Shown here: piece after piece, positions 1 to 7,716 of the stretch
Numbering within the stretch: the stretch's first letter is position 1
Layout: each line of letters starts with the position of its first letter
Source: Bacillota bacterium
Lineage (GTDB): Bacteria; Bacillota; Clostridia; Clostridiales; Clostridiaceae
Assembly: GCA_021779235.1 (NCBI GenBank)
Contig: JAJYBA010000023.1
Span: 1 to 15,251 of the forward strand
Direction of reading: 5' to 3'
Length of the DNA stretch: 15,251 nt
Position numbers and translations under genes: made by a program
The notes under the pieces: model-generated
What the model was told of the DNA's origin: nothing
Databases searched by the model: none
What the model saw: only the letters and a program-made list of their open reading frames with translations

Positions 1-621
1 TTTAGGCCTTCAAATAAAATAGACCCCGATGTTGCAAAAAAAATGGAAGTAACTCTTGCCTCCATACCAGGCTCAAGTTTTGGTTATAGCAATACAGGAT
101 ATATTTTATTAGGTTATATTATCGAAAAAGCATCTGGTAAAACTTTAGATGCCTATTTTGCTGAAAACATTTTTAGCCCACTAGATATGAAAAACACTGG
201 CTTTCAAAATGAAAATTCTTTTATTGATAACTTAGCTGTAGGGTATTTAACTTCTCAAAAGGACAAAGCAGAAATATCTTGGACTGAAACAAATGTTGGA
301 GTAGTCCGTGGATCTTCAGGTCTCTGTTCTACAGTAGAAGATTTAATAAAATGGGATAAGGCTTTGACAGATAAAAAACTTATAAGTAAAGAATCTTATG
401 AGAAGATGTATACACCTTATGAAAATAGCTATGGTTATGGCTGGTATATATATAAAGATTCAAATGAAAAATCTTACTATGAACATTATGGTGTAGGTAA
501 TGGATATAGAAGCTACATACTTAGAAATGTAGAAGCAAATACTACAGCTATAATTGTAAGTAATTTTGGTGATGTACCTATGGGGGATTTAACATCTTTA
601 TTAAAAGAATATATTAAATAA
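1..621 (+). CDS. Beta-lactamase-family serine hydrolase (class C/PBP4-like), 3' part only
   Basis: The reading frame is open from the first base, so the gene starts upstream of the window; the first ATG (43) is internal. The 206 visible residues match the C-terminal two-thirds of the serine beta-lactamase-like / DD-peptidase fold (PF00144). A Tyr-Ser-Asn triad lies about 29 residues in (class C YxN catalytic motif), followed by the usual 'LLGYIIEKASGKTL' helix. Near the end 'HYGVGNGYRS' supplies the HxG motif that replaces KTG in this family. The SxxK nucleophile motif must lie upstream and cannot be checked. Members are usually exported or membrane-bound peptidases or esterases; the true substrate is unknown and this need not confer antibiotic resistance. 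No convincing terminator follows, so some read-through into the lipoprotein gene 77 nt downstream is possible. Confidence 0.88.
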   Translation, partial: FRPSNKIDPDVAKKMEVTLASIPGSSFGYSNTGYILLGYIIEKASGKTLDAYFAENIFSPLDMKNTGFQNENSFIDNLAVGYLTSQKDKAEISWTETNVGVVRGSSGLCSTVEDLIKWDKALTDKKLISKESYEKMYTPYENSYGYGWYIYKDSNEKSYYEHYGVGNGYRSYILRNVEANTTAIIVSNFGDVPMGDLTSLLKEYIK

Positions 622-684
622 ACCTTAAACATTAATTTTTATTATTTTGGTTATACTACATTTGAAGTTAAAACTATATATAAC

Positions 685-691
685 AAGGAGG
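685..691 (+). promoter_or_regulatory. Strong ribosome binding site of the lipoprotein gene
   Basis: AAGGAGG lies 7 nt before the ATG at 699 and fixes that start. Confidence 0.85.
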
Positions 692-698
692 ATTTGTA

Positions 699-1289
699 AT
701 GAAAGTAAAAAACATATTATTAGCATCATCTGTAGTGACCTTATTATTTGTGGGTTGTACTAAAACACCAGTGAAAACACCAACTGTGACAACTCCACCA
801 ACAGTAACAACTCCACAAACAACAACACCATCCACAACGACACCAAATGTAGTAACCACAGCTTCAATAGTAAATACTGAAGCCGCTTTTGAAAAAGCCA
901 TTAGTCCTACTGGTACATGGATTATTGCCATAACACAGGATTTAACTATTAATAAAGATCTTGTAGTTGAGGGTAATTTTAAAAATGGCAAAAAAGATAC
1001 TGCTGGAAAAGACATTGTAAAACGTAAGTTAGCTCCATATGCACAAGATGCAAACCGTAACATAACTGCTAGATACACTTTGGCTGTTCCAAAGCTTACA
1101 ATGAAAAGTCCTAATGGCACTATAGAACATGGAACTTTTAAAGGTGATCTTTATGTTTCTGCTAATGGCTTCCAACTTATAGATGCTACAGTTGACGGAA
1201 ATGTATATTTTACTACTGATGAAGCTAAATCTACATTCAAAATGGACGCTACAAGTAAAGTTACTGGAAAACAAGAAATGAAAAAATAG
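699..1289 (+). CDS. Small secreted lipoprotein with Thr/Pro linker and short beta-repeat domain
   Basis: The 196-residue protein opens with Lys residues, a hydrophobic stretch and a lipobox ending LFVGC, so Cys20 should be lipidated and the protein anchored outside the membrane. Residues 21-54 form a linker almost wholly of Thr, Pro and Val. The rest (about 57-196) is a compact domain. Its second half contains 'GTFKGDLYVSANGF' and 'IDATVDGNVYF', a spacing of short strands and Gly/Asn turns that resembles a right-handed beta-helix or bactofilin-like polymer domain. No catalytic motif is visible and the function is not recognised. The Thr/Pro stretch is low-complexity DNA (about 762-860) and could vary in length between strains. 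Start chosen from the AAGGAGG at 685-691. An intrinsic terminator follows 13 nt after the stop. Confidence 0.85.
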   Translation: MKVKNILLASSVVTLLFVGCTKTPVKTPTVTTPPTVTTPQTTTPSTTTPNVVTTASIVNTEAAFEKAISPTGTWIIAITQDLTINKDLVVEGNFKNGKKDTAGKDIVKRKLAPYAQDANRNITARYTLAVPKLTMKSPNGTIEHGTFKGDLYVSANGFQLIDATVDGNVYFTTDEAKSTFKMDATSKVTGKQEMKK

Positions 1290-1302
1290 TATCATATGAG
1301 CG

Positions 1303-1344
1303 AAAAAAATCAGATAACCCATTGGTTGGTTAACTGATTTTTTT
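1303..1344 (+). terminator. Intrinsic terminator after the lipoprotein gene
   Basis: An A-run plus TCAG.TAACC arm pairs with GGTTA.CTGATTTTTTT across a short loop, with one mismatch in the stem. It ends in a T-run on the + strand and has an A-run on the other side, so it may work in both directions. Confidence 0.85.
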
Positions 1345-1394
1345 ACTTTTATTTATCTATCTAGAATTTTTTCTGTAAAGTAAACTTTACACTC

Positions 1395-1425
1395 TAAAAG
1401 ATGCCACTTGCCATGTGGGTGGCAC
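1395..1425. repeat. Hairpin repeat, copy 1 (matches 8629-8658)
   Basis: The sequence begins TAAAAGATGCCACTTGCCA, followed by TGTGGGTGGCAC. A copy with the same first 19 bases, one substitution and one single-base indel lies at 8629-8658 in the same orientation. The unit has two tandem TGCCA(C) arms and one TGGCA arm, so alternative hairpins are possible. Confidence 0.75.
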
Positions 1426-1430
1426 CTTTT
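1396..1430 (-). terminator. Terminator of the corrinoid methyltransferase operon
   Basis: Read on the - strand, AAAAGGTGCCAC pairs with GTGGCATCTTTT over an 11-nt loop, 12 pairs counting one G-U. It ends in a short T-run. The TAA of the last operon gene (1431-1429) sits inside the 5' arm, so stop codon and terminator stem overlap. The same hairpin could act on + strand transcripts with one A-C mismatch. Confidence 0.7.
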
Positions 1431-2304
1431 ATAAAAGCTTTATCTCCCACACCACTGGCTTTTTCATAATAAATGGTGTTCTTTTGATACAAGAGTTTCC
1501 AATGAATTTTACATCTTTTCTTTCTTGTAATATTTTATTTATAGCCTCACCATAAGTTATTTCTTTCTCAAACTCAATTGCCTTTGAAACACTAAGATTA
1601 AACTTTTCAAAAGCCGTTGAGGTTTTACCACACAGATGTATTACTGAATTCTCAAGGTAAGGTTCTACTCTTTTTAATATATTATAAGTGATTTTCCCAC
1701 TATACTGCTCATATACCTTCGGTCCAACAATATCTAAAGAGCCTACAGGATCGCCATAGGAGATTATCTTTGCACCTTTTTTTATGCCTTCTATAATATA
1801 ATTCACAATATTATCTTCTAGTACCTTTAAGAATTCATCTATTTTTTCTTTGTTCTTTCTTATCCCTTTATAAAAAACCATTGGATCTATGATAGAAGAT
1901 AGAATAGTGAAAGGTCCCTCAACACTTAAGGTAACACATTCTCCCTCTTTACTAAGCTTTTCAACTGCTTCTAAAACCTCTTTTATTCTGCCACTAGTAA
2001 AATCAATATTTTTAATACTTTCTAATTCCTCGATGGTCGCAAAGGCATATTGATCCACTCTAGGCCCAATTTTCATGTCTCCTAGTTTTATGTTTCCGCC
2101 TAGAGCTTCTGCCTCAACAGTTACGCAAAATGGCACTCTACATATACTATCCTTCTTATGATTTTTAAGTTCCTTAGCCAGAAGACACATTAATGCATTT
2201 TCTGTGTGAGCTCTCGGAAAAGTTATTCCTGTGTTATTTGCTATGCTATCTGGTATTATCTCTAAATTGTCACCTTCACATTTAAATTCAATATTATATT
2301 CCAT
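1429..2304 (-). CDS. Divergent UroD-family corrinoid methyltransferase (third in operon)
   Basis: The 291-residue protein belongs to the uroporphyrinogen decarboxylase / MtaA-CmuA-like fold. Evidence is 'VEAEALGG' (about 63-70), which matches 'VEAEPLG' of the 332-aa operon paralogue, 'SVEGPFTILSSIIDP' (about 127-141), and the zinc-type triad H223-x-C225 in 'VIHLCGK' with a distal Cys272 in 'IGNSC'. It is shorter than its two operon relatives (351 and 332 aa) and lacks their N-terminal 'RLL..L.GK.VDR.P' opening, so the N-terminal region is remodelled. The start ATG is preceded by GGGGTGAG and lies 1 nt after the permease stop (TAATATG), so translation is probably coupled. It is the last gene of the operon. 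The role is inferred: methyl transfer to or from the operon's corrinoid protein, substrate unknown. It is not a heme-pathway UroD. Confidence 0.8.
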   Translation of the reverse strand: MEYNIEFKCEGDNLEIIPDSIANNTGITFPRAHTENALMCLLAKELKNHKKDSICRVPFCVTVEAEALGGNIKLGDMKIGPRVDQYAFATIEELESIKNIDFTSGRIKEVLEAVEKLSKEGECVTLSVEGPFTILSSIIDPMVFYKGIRKNKEKIDEFLKVLEDNIVNYIIEGIKKGAKIISYGDPVGSLDIVGPKVYEQYSGKITYNILKRVEPYLENSVIHLCGKTSTAFEKFNLSVSKAIEFEKEITYGEAINKILQERKDVKFIGNSCIKRTPFIMKKPVVWEIKLL

Positions 2305-2305
2305 A

Positions 2306-3142
2306 TTATCTCACCCCAAAAATATAAATTAGTTCTCCGATAGTGATGCTAATTACTTGAATTAGCATAATAATTTTTATTGTCTTTTTTAGTGGTAGCT
2401 CCTTCATCAATATAAGCACTCCATACCCGCTATTTGCGCATAAGCCTGCCACTAATGGACCAACCCCTATAGCCCCTTTAATAAAGCCCTCAGCAAGCAC
2501 TAAAGAGGAGAAACAACTAGGGATCATTCCAATTAAAGATGCAAAAACAGGTTGAAGATATGTGTTCTTTCCAAGTATTGCATGAATACTTTCTTCTCCA
2601 AGCTTATCTACACCAAAATTTATGATAAATACTGTGATTATTAAAAAAATAGTAATTCTAGCAGTGTAAATTAAGTTATGAACTAGGATGTTTTTGTTTC
2701 GCCTACATTTAGGGCAGTCACAATTAATGGTGCAACCCTTAATTCTATTTCTTTTTTCTTTTATAAGTAAATTGATAATAAATCCTGATGCTATAGCTAT
2801 GACTATCTTTGCAAAAATTAACTTAAACATAAAACTGAGTTTTTCTGGGTGCGCTCCAATTATTATTAATGCTTCGTCTGAACTTGAAATAAAAACCGCT
2901 GCAAGCATTCCAAGAGTAATATGTCCATTACTATAAAGTCTTGCCATTGCCACGGGTATACCACATTGCGGTATTACTCCAAGTAAGCTTCCACCAACAT
3001 AATCATACTTTGACAACTTATTAATAAGTTTATTATCCTTATTTACTTTTACCATTAAATAGTCCACTAATAAAAATATAATAAACATTAATGGAACTAC
3101 TCTTATGGTATCCTTAAAACTATCTATTAAAATTTCAACCAA
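2306..3142 (-). CDS. ArsP-like small permease (putative heavy-metal/arsenic exporter family, ArsP_2-like)
   Basis: The 278-residue protein has about eight hydrophobic segments in two related halves. 'GSLLGVIPQC' (51-60) in the first half corresponds to 'ASLIGMIPSC' (201-210) in the second, each followed by a membrane segment rich in small residues. This is the architecture of the ArsP/10TM putative heavy-metal exporter group. The loop between the halves carries four Cys in ten residues (C137, C141, C143, C146; 'CDCPKC'), a likely metal-binding site. The start is TTG at 3142, 9 nt after a clean GGAGG; no ATG is available there in frame. It overlaps the end of the GTPase gene by 16 nt and is followed 1 nt later by the third UroD gene. 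Transport direction and substrate are unknown; a metal ion, an organometalloid or an oxyanion is the family-based guess. Confidence 0.8.
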   Translation of the reverse strand: MVEILIDSFKDTIRVVPLMFIIFLLVDYLMVKVNKDNKLINKLSKYDYVGGSLLGVIPQCGIPVAMARLYSNGHITLGMLAAVFISSSDEALIIIGAHPEKLSFMFKLIFAKIVIAIASGFIINLLIKEKRNRIKGCTINCDCPKCRRNKNILVHNLIYTARITIFLIITVFIINFGVDKLGEESIHAILGKNTYLQPVFASLIGMIPSCFSSLVLAEGFIKGAIGVGPLVAGLCANSGYGVLILMKELPLKKTIKIIMLIQVISITIGELIYIFGVR

Positions 3143-4071
3143 TGAAACATTCCTCCAACTTTAGTCTTGAAGAGTTTGTTTAGCTCTTCCTCATTTAAGT
3201 TTTGTCCTATTAAACAAAGTTTACCACTAGATTTGATTTTATTTTCATCTATTATATATAGTCCATTGGTATAACTAAATTCTAGAAACGAATTTACACC
3301 CTTTAAAAAACCCTTACCTCGCAGAACTTCACCATATTTAGATTCTTTTAATTCCTTCAAAATCTCTTCTAGCTCTTCCTTTGTAAATTTTTTAGAGGTT
3401 TCTATGCCAATGGCTTTAAATTTATTTTCCTTACAAGGCTTATACTCTGTATGAAACAGTTCTTTAAATTCTACCTTAATATTTTGTTCTAATAGTCCCT
3501 TGATTTCATTAAAGGAAAAATTACTCCAATTTGAAGTTATAATTTCTGCTTTTGAATTAATTTCTCTTAAGGATTCTATGATTTTCTCTACTTTTTCCGG
3601 CTCTACAAATTGGCTTTTGCTTAATATCAAAGTCTCAGCATTGCTTATCTGATCTTCAAAAAACTCACCAAAAACATCACATTGCTCAAGATAGTTTATA
3701 CTATCTATCACGGTTATTAATGAATTTATACTACACTGCTTTGAAACTTCTTTACTACTCAAGATATCAATAATCTCACTTAAGATACTTATTCCCGTGG
3801 GTTCCACTATAATCCTATCTGGATTGAACTCTTCTATAATTCTAGAAAGCACTACTTGAAAGTCTTTTTTCATAATACAGCAAATACATCCACTGGAAAT
3901 TTCAAAAACTTCAAAACCTTCTCTTTCAATTATATCTCCATCTATGCCGATTTCTCCAAATTCATTTTCAATTAATACAACTTTTTCATTCTCATAGGCT
4001 TTTAGTAAGCTTTTTATTAAAGTTGTTTTTCCTGATCCGAGGAAACCTGAAACCACATCTATTTTTATCAT
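3127..4071 (-). CDS. CobW/COG0523-type G3E GTPase, putative metallochaperone
   Basis: The 314-residue protein shows the G3E signatures in order: Walker A 'GFLGSGKTT' (9-17), 'ENEFGEIGIDG' (35-45), the metal-binding 'SSGCICC' (C62, C64, C65) and 'IVEPTGI' (88-94). A C-terminal CobW_C-like domain follows. The family hydrolyses GTP to deliver metals (Zn, Co, Ni, Fe) to target proteins. The usual guanine-specificity motif NKxD appears here as 'SKSQ' (151-154), so nucleotide preference may be relaxed. It lies 14 nt after the activator gene behind GAGGTG, and its 3' end overlaps the permease gene. Inside this operon it could load Zn into the three UroD-type methyltransferases or deal with a metal handled by the permease; this is inference. 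It is not a MeaB-type B12 chaperone, which lacks the CxCC motif. Confidence 0.88.
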   Translation of the reverse strand: MIKIDVVSGFLGSGKTTLIKSLLKAYENEKVVLIENEFGEIGIDGDIIEREGFEVFEISSGCICCIMKKDFQVVLSRIIEEFNPDRIIVEPTGISILSEIIDILSSKEVSKQCSINSLITVIDSINYLEQCDVFGEFFEDQISNAETLILSKSQFVEPEKVEKIIESLREINSKAEIITSNWSNFSFNEIKGLLEQNIKVEFKELFHTEYKPCKENKFKAIGIETSKKFTKEELEEILKELKESKYGEVLRGKGFLKGVNSFLEFSYTNGLYIIDENKIKSSGKLCLIGQNLNEEELNKLFKTKVGGMFHWLKF

Positions 4072-4085
4072 TTTTTCACCTCAAT

Positions 4086-5654
4086 TTAGAAACTCAATGC
4101 CTCTACAAAATAATCTTGAAAAGTATCCTTTGTAGATAACTCAACCACTTCTATTTTATCTTCAAAACTTATGATAGTTTCTAGTATACCTTTATTTATT
4201 AATGCAAGTCTTGCCCCTTCAATAGAAGAATTCCCTACAAAAGTAATCTCTCCTTTAAATCCCTTAGGTATCAGCCCAATTGTTTTTATGCTCTCTGCAT
4301 TTATATGATAACCAAAGGCTCCTGCAATAACAACTTCCTCTACCATTTCCAAGGCAATATTAATTTCCTTAAGTAGCATTGACATTCCAGCTGCAATAGC
4401 TCCCTTTGCCAATTGTATTTGTCTTATATCCTTTTGGGATATATATATATCCTCTGTTATATAAAACTTTTTATCTCTAACTTTATCTGAGATTTTATCA
4501 TTCAAATTCTTATTGAATCTTCCACTCTTAAGTATGATTTCTTTTTCCACCATATGCGCTGCAATATCTATAAGGGCACTGCCACAAATTCCTTTAGCTT
4601 TACTATTTCCTATGGTAGTGAATGAAACATTATATTCCTCATCTATAGAAAAACTATCTATTGCTCCCTCTTCTGCTCTTGAGCCACAGGATATATTCAT
4701 TCCCTCAAGGGCTGGTCCTGCTGCTGTTGAAGTTGCTGCCATTTTCCCTTCTGATATAGCTACTATTTCTCCATTGGTACCTATATCTATAAAAATAGAA
4801 GAATTTTTCTTTCTATAAAAATCAGTAGCTACAATTCCAGCTAAGATATCAGCGCCTACATAAGCTGAAGCTGAGGGCAGAAGTGTTATGATACCTTCTT
4901 TGTTAATAGAAATGCCGATTTCACTAGAAGCCAAATCCATTTTATTTAGAAAGGTAGCTTTATAAGGTGCTCTCGCTATAGAAGATGGATTAACGGCAGC
5001 AAAAAAGTGAAGCATGGTAGTGTTGGCTGCTATCATTATTCTATATATATTTTCTACTTCATAATTGTTACTTACGAGCTTCTTAACCATGTTATTTACT
5101 TCATTTACTATAGAATCTCTTAAAATCTCAGTTCCCCGTTCATTATTAATAGCAAAGGCTATTCTTGATAGCACATCGGAGCCAAACTCTGTTTGAGGAT
5201 TTAAGGTGGAAATTTTATTTAAGATCTTCCCACTATGTAAATCCACCAAATAGGCGGAGAGTCCTGTGGTACCTATATCAATGGCTACCCCAAGTATATC
5301 AGTAGTTTCAGAGGCTAGATCTAGTATATTATTATCAACTTCAACTTCTATACTATGTCCACTATTTATTGTTTTGAGCTCTTTACTCGTATTAATGAGC
5401 TCAACTTCCACATCACCTTTTACTTCTGTTATACATGCAAGCCTTATATTTTCTTCATCTAAAATAAAATTTTGCTCTGCTACGGAAGGTGGAGATACCT
5501 CACCTATAACCTTTACCTTACACTTATTACAAAGCCCCATGCAATTGCATGGGGTTTCAATGGAAAGGTTAGCAATTCTTATACACTCTGATAATTTAGT
5601 TCCCTTTTCTACTTCTATTGTTATATCTTCATTTTTAAATTTAACACTAACCAT
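4086..5654 (-). CDS. Reductive activator of corrinoid proteins (RACE: 2Fe-2S plus ASKHA ATPase)
   Basis: The 522-residue protein begins with a ferredoxin-like domain whose ligands follow C36-x5-C42-x2-C45-x28-C74, the plant-type 2Fe-2S pattern. A linker leads to an actin-like ATPase (DUF4445) with 'DIGTTG' (126-131) and a second 'DIGTNGE' phosphate motif. RACE proteins use ATP to drive reduction of inactive Co(II) corrinoid to Co(I), which keeps corrinoid-dependent methyltransferases active. It is somewhat short for the family (often about 600 residues), mainly in the linker. The ATG at 5654 lies 5 nt after the preceding stop, behind a GAGAGG site. Its place between the methyltransferases and the metallochaperone supports a dedicated role for this operon's corrinoid protein. 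The reductant is not encoded here. Confidence 0.92.
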   Translation of the reverse strand: MVSVKFKNEDITIEVEKGTKLSECIRIANLSIETPCNCMGLCNKCKVKVIGEVSPPSVAEQNFILDEENIRLACITEVKGDVEVELINTSKELKTINSGHSIEVEVDNNILDLASETTDILGVAIDIGTTGLSAYLVDLHSGKILNKISTLNPQTEFGSDVLSRIAFAINNERGTEILRDSIVNEVNNMVKKLVSNNYEVENIYRIMIAANTTMLHFFAAVNPSSIARAPYKATFLNKMDLASSEIGISINKEGIITLLPSASAYVGADILAGIVATDFYRKKNSSIFIDIGTNGEIVAISEGKMAATSTAAGPALEGMNISCGSRAEEGAIDSFSIDEEYNVSFTTIGNSKAKGICGSALIDIAAHMVEKEIILKSGRFNKNLNDKISDKVRDKKFYITEDIYISQKDIRQIQLAKGAIAAGMSMLLKEINIALEMVEEVVIAGAFGYHINAESIKTIGLIPKGFKGEITFVGNSSIEGARLALINKGILETIISFEDKIEVVELSTKDTFQDYFVEALSF

Positions 5655-5659
5655 TAGTC

Positions 5660-6658
5660 TTATATTCCTCTCTTTACGTAATCTGTCATGGTTTTTAGAT
5701 TATCTATAGAAGTTCCCATGCTAAGACCACAGGCTGGTGAAATTATATCTACACCTGAATCAATGCAATTTTTTGTTATAGAGATTATCTTATCTTTTTC
5801 CCCAGTATGGAGAAGTTGTGTGCTTACATTTCCCATAAGCCTTCCCGAAAGCATTGATTTTGTACTTCTCATATTTACCATAGAGTCAAAACTATACCCA
5901 TCTGCATTGATTAAATTAAGTCCTTCAATTATGGTATTTGCCTTTCCACAAATATGTACAATAACAGGTACATTTAAGCTGTGGATTGCATCGATTATCT
6001 CTTTATAAAGAGGAACCGCAAATCTACTAAAATTCTTACCACCTAAAATTTCTCCAGTAGCAGTAGGATCTGAAATAACTATAACATCCGCTCCTGCATT
6101 AATACTTTCTTTAGCATATTCAATAAGATAATTATTAATAAATTTAAAGAAACTATAGGCTCTTTCTGGCTCTTTTCTTAGCATCTTTAACATAATTAAT
6201 GGATCTACTGCTGAGGTAGCAGTACTAATGTGACCAGTTATATTTCCTATAACCGGCACCTTACTATTTTTTAGTTCTCCAATTGCATTTAGAACCACAT
6301 TCATTCTATTTTCATTTTTAGGTATTACTGAGTAGGTTTCCATTATCTGTTCTAGTGGATTACTATTGTATTCTATTACTCTCTCTTCCACTAGTTTATC
6401 TCCTATTTGTACCTTAGCACCTAGCGGTTCTGCTTCAACTATCATTGCAAAGGGAACTCCATAATTTTCAAAGCCTGTCCCGCTATAAATTTTCCTAGAA
6501 GCCTGTGCCATTGCCTTGTAATCTAAATTATGATTACCTTCTATGTCCTGTAATATTTCAGTGGTGCAAGCGCTCATCATACCACCAGGGCAAATTACAG
6601 GTGCTCTATCAACATCTTTTCCTCTTAATATCCTTAATAATCTTTCTTTTTCATTCAA
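5660..6658 (-). CDS. UroD-family (MtaA/CmuA-like) corrinoid methyltransferase, TTG start
   Basis: The 332-residue protein opens 'RLLRILRGKDVDRAPV', the typical N-terminus of MtaA/UroD-like methyltransferases. It has 'IVEAEPLG' (73-80), and the zinc triad H235-x-C237 ('VHICGK') with Cys310 in 'SPACG'. Zn-bound Cys residues in this group activate a thiol or hold the acceptor. The start is TTG at 6658, 8 nt after AAGGTG. A nearby ATG at 6654 is out of frame and an in-frame stop lies just upstream, so no ATG start fits. It begins 2 nt after the stop of the other full-length UroD gene. It probably exchanges methyl groups with the operon's corrinoid protein. A coenzyme M role is unlikely outside methanogens, so the true acceptor is open. 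Confidence 0.88.
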   Translation of the reverse strand: MNEKERLLRILRGKDVDRAPVICPGGMMSACTTEILQDIEGNHNLDYKAMAQASRKIYSGTGFENYGVPFAMIVEAEPLGAKVQIGDKLVEERVIEYNSNPLEQIMETYSVIPKNENRMNVVLNAIGELKNSKVPVIGNITGHISTATSAVDPLIMLKMLRKEPERAYSFFKFINNYLIEYAKESINAGADVIVISDPTATGEILGGKNFSRFAVPLYKEIIDAIHSLNVPVIVHICGKANTIIEGLNLINADGYSFDSMVNMRSTKSMLSGRLMGNVSTQLLHTGEKDKIISITKNCIDSGVDIISPACGLSMGTSIDNLKTMTDYVKRGI

Positions 6659-6660
6659 AA

Positions 6661-7716
6661 CTATTCACCTTCATTATATTCATATACACCATAGGTTCTT
6701 GCTGCATCCATCATATGTTGTATATTTTCAAAAGGAACTTTGTTTGATGTTTCACAGCCTGTTGCAAGAACAAAACCTGGAGTATAACCCTTCATTGTTT
6801 CAATTGCTTCTCTACATATATCAAAAATTCTTTCCTTAGGTCCAAATAATAATTGATCTGCTGGATCAATATTTCCAAGTATAACAGCTCTACCAGCTAC
6901 TTTTTCTCTTGCAATAGCTAGGTCACATTTGTCAATACTGATAATATCAGATCCTGTATCAGTCATTAAATCAACGATTTTATGAGTTTTTCCACATATA
7001 TGAAGAGGTATTGCACTACCTAGTTCATGAGCAAGATCTATTAATTCCTTTATATATGGAAATGCAAATTGCTTAAACATTTTAGGACTGAACAAACTTC
7101 CTGAGGCAATTGGTTCTAATATAATTGGAATAGCACCGTGTGCAACAACTTCTCTAATAAAATTTTTACAACTATCTGTTGACGCCCTTAATAGAGAATG
7201 ACAAAGTTCAGGATTTGCATAGGTATCTCTTGCAAAGTCCTCTACTCCTCTTAAGGTTGCAGCTGTAGAAACTGGACCTGAAAAACATACTGATAAAAAT
7301 ACTTGGTCTCCAATTTCTTTATTTAAAATATCAAGTGCTTCATAATAAACTGGGAATTGTCCATCATTCTTCTGCGCAACATGAATTTTTTCTAAATCTT
7401 CTTTAGAAGTAACAAAGGGTACCTCGCAATTTGCTGGCTCGTCCTCTGAATATTCAAGTGGTGCTCCCATAGCTTCTGCCACGTAAGAACAGTTTGTAAA
7501 TAAATATACTAAATCATATTTAAATCTATTAAAAGCTGCAATATGTGATCTTGCCATTACTTCTCCATCTAATTGATGTTCCTTAACAGTTTTACCAATA
7601 AGATGAGCTGTATTCGCTGTAACTATTGGCATACATAAAATTCTGTCTAATGGTTTTCCAGTTAAAAATGCTCCTAGCCTTTCTTTTGGCGTTAATATAT
7701 CTTCTCTAAACTTCAT
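6661..7716 (-). CDS. UroD-family corrinoid methyltransferase
   Basis: The 351-residue protein is a UroD-fold methyltransferase with 'TPKERLGAFLTGKPLDR' at the N-terminus, 'SGPVSTAATLRG' (146-157), 'EPIASGSLFSP' (201-211), H239-x-C241 in 'LHICGK', and Cys321 in 'ATGCE'. The latter three residues form the zinc site known in MtaA, MtbA and related enzymes. Its ATG overlaps the corrinoid protein stop as TAATG, so the two are almost certainly translated together; this makes it the best candidate for the direct partner of that corrinoid protein. It differs strongly from the other two UroD proteins of the operon, which suggests separate tasks (substrate demethylation versus transfer to acceptor). 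Which is which cannot be told from sequence. Confidence 0.9.
   Translation of the reverse strand: MKFREDILTPKERLGAFLTGKPLDRILCMPIVTANTAHLIGKTVKEHQLDGEVMARSHIAAFNRFKYDLVYLFTNCSYVAEAMGAPLEYSEDEPANCEVPFVTSKEDLEKIHVAQKNDGQFPVYYEALDILNKEIGDQVFLSVCFSGPVSTAATLRGVEDFARDTYANPELCHSLLRASTDSCKNFIREVVAHGAIPIILEPIASGSLFSPKMFKQFAFPYIKELIDLAHELGSAIPLHICGKTHKIVDLMTDTGSDIISIDKCDLAIAREKVAGRAVILGNIDPADQLLFGPKERIFDICREAIETMKGYTPGFVLATGCETSNKVPFENIQHMMDAARTYGVYEYNEGE

Noticed and set aside
1..621. Antibiotic-resistance beta-lactamase
   Set aside because: The visible motifs fit the broad class C/PBP4-like hydrolase family; the nucleophile region is outside the window, so resistance cannot be claimed.
674..1120. 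Open frame of 148 codons on the - strand opposite the lipoprotein gene
   Set aside because: It is the mirror of the Thr/Pro codon run, read as Val/Gly repeats, with no ribosome site; the + strand gene has lipobox, RBS and terminator.
4513..5709. Open + strand frames opposite the RACE gene
   Set aside because: Ser/Ile/Leu-rich antisense shadows without ribosome sites; the - strand protein has clear motifs throughout.
1429..7716. UroD proteins as heme-biosynthesis uroporphyrinogen decarboxylases
   Set aside because: All three carry the HxC...C zinc triad of methyltransferases and sit with a corrinoid protein and RACE; no other tetrapyrrole genes are nearby.
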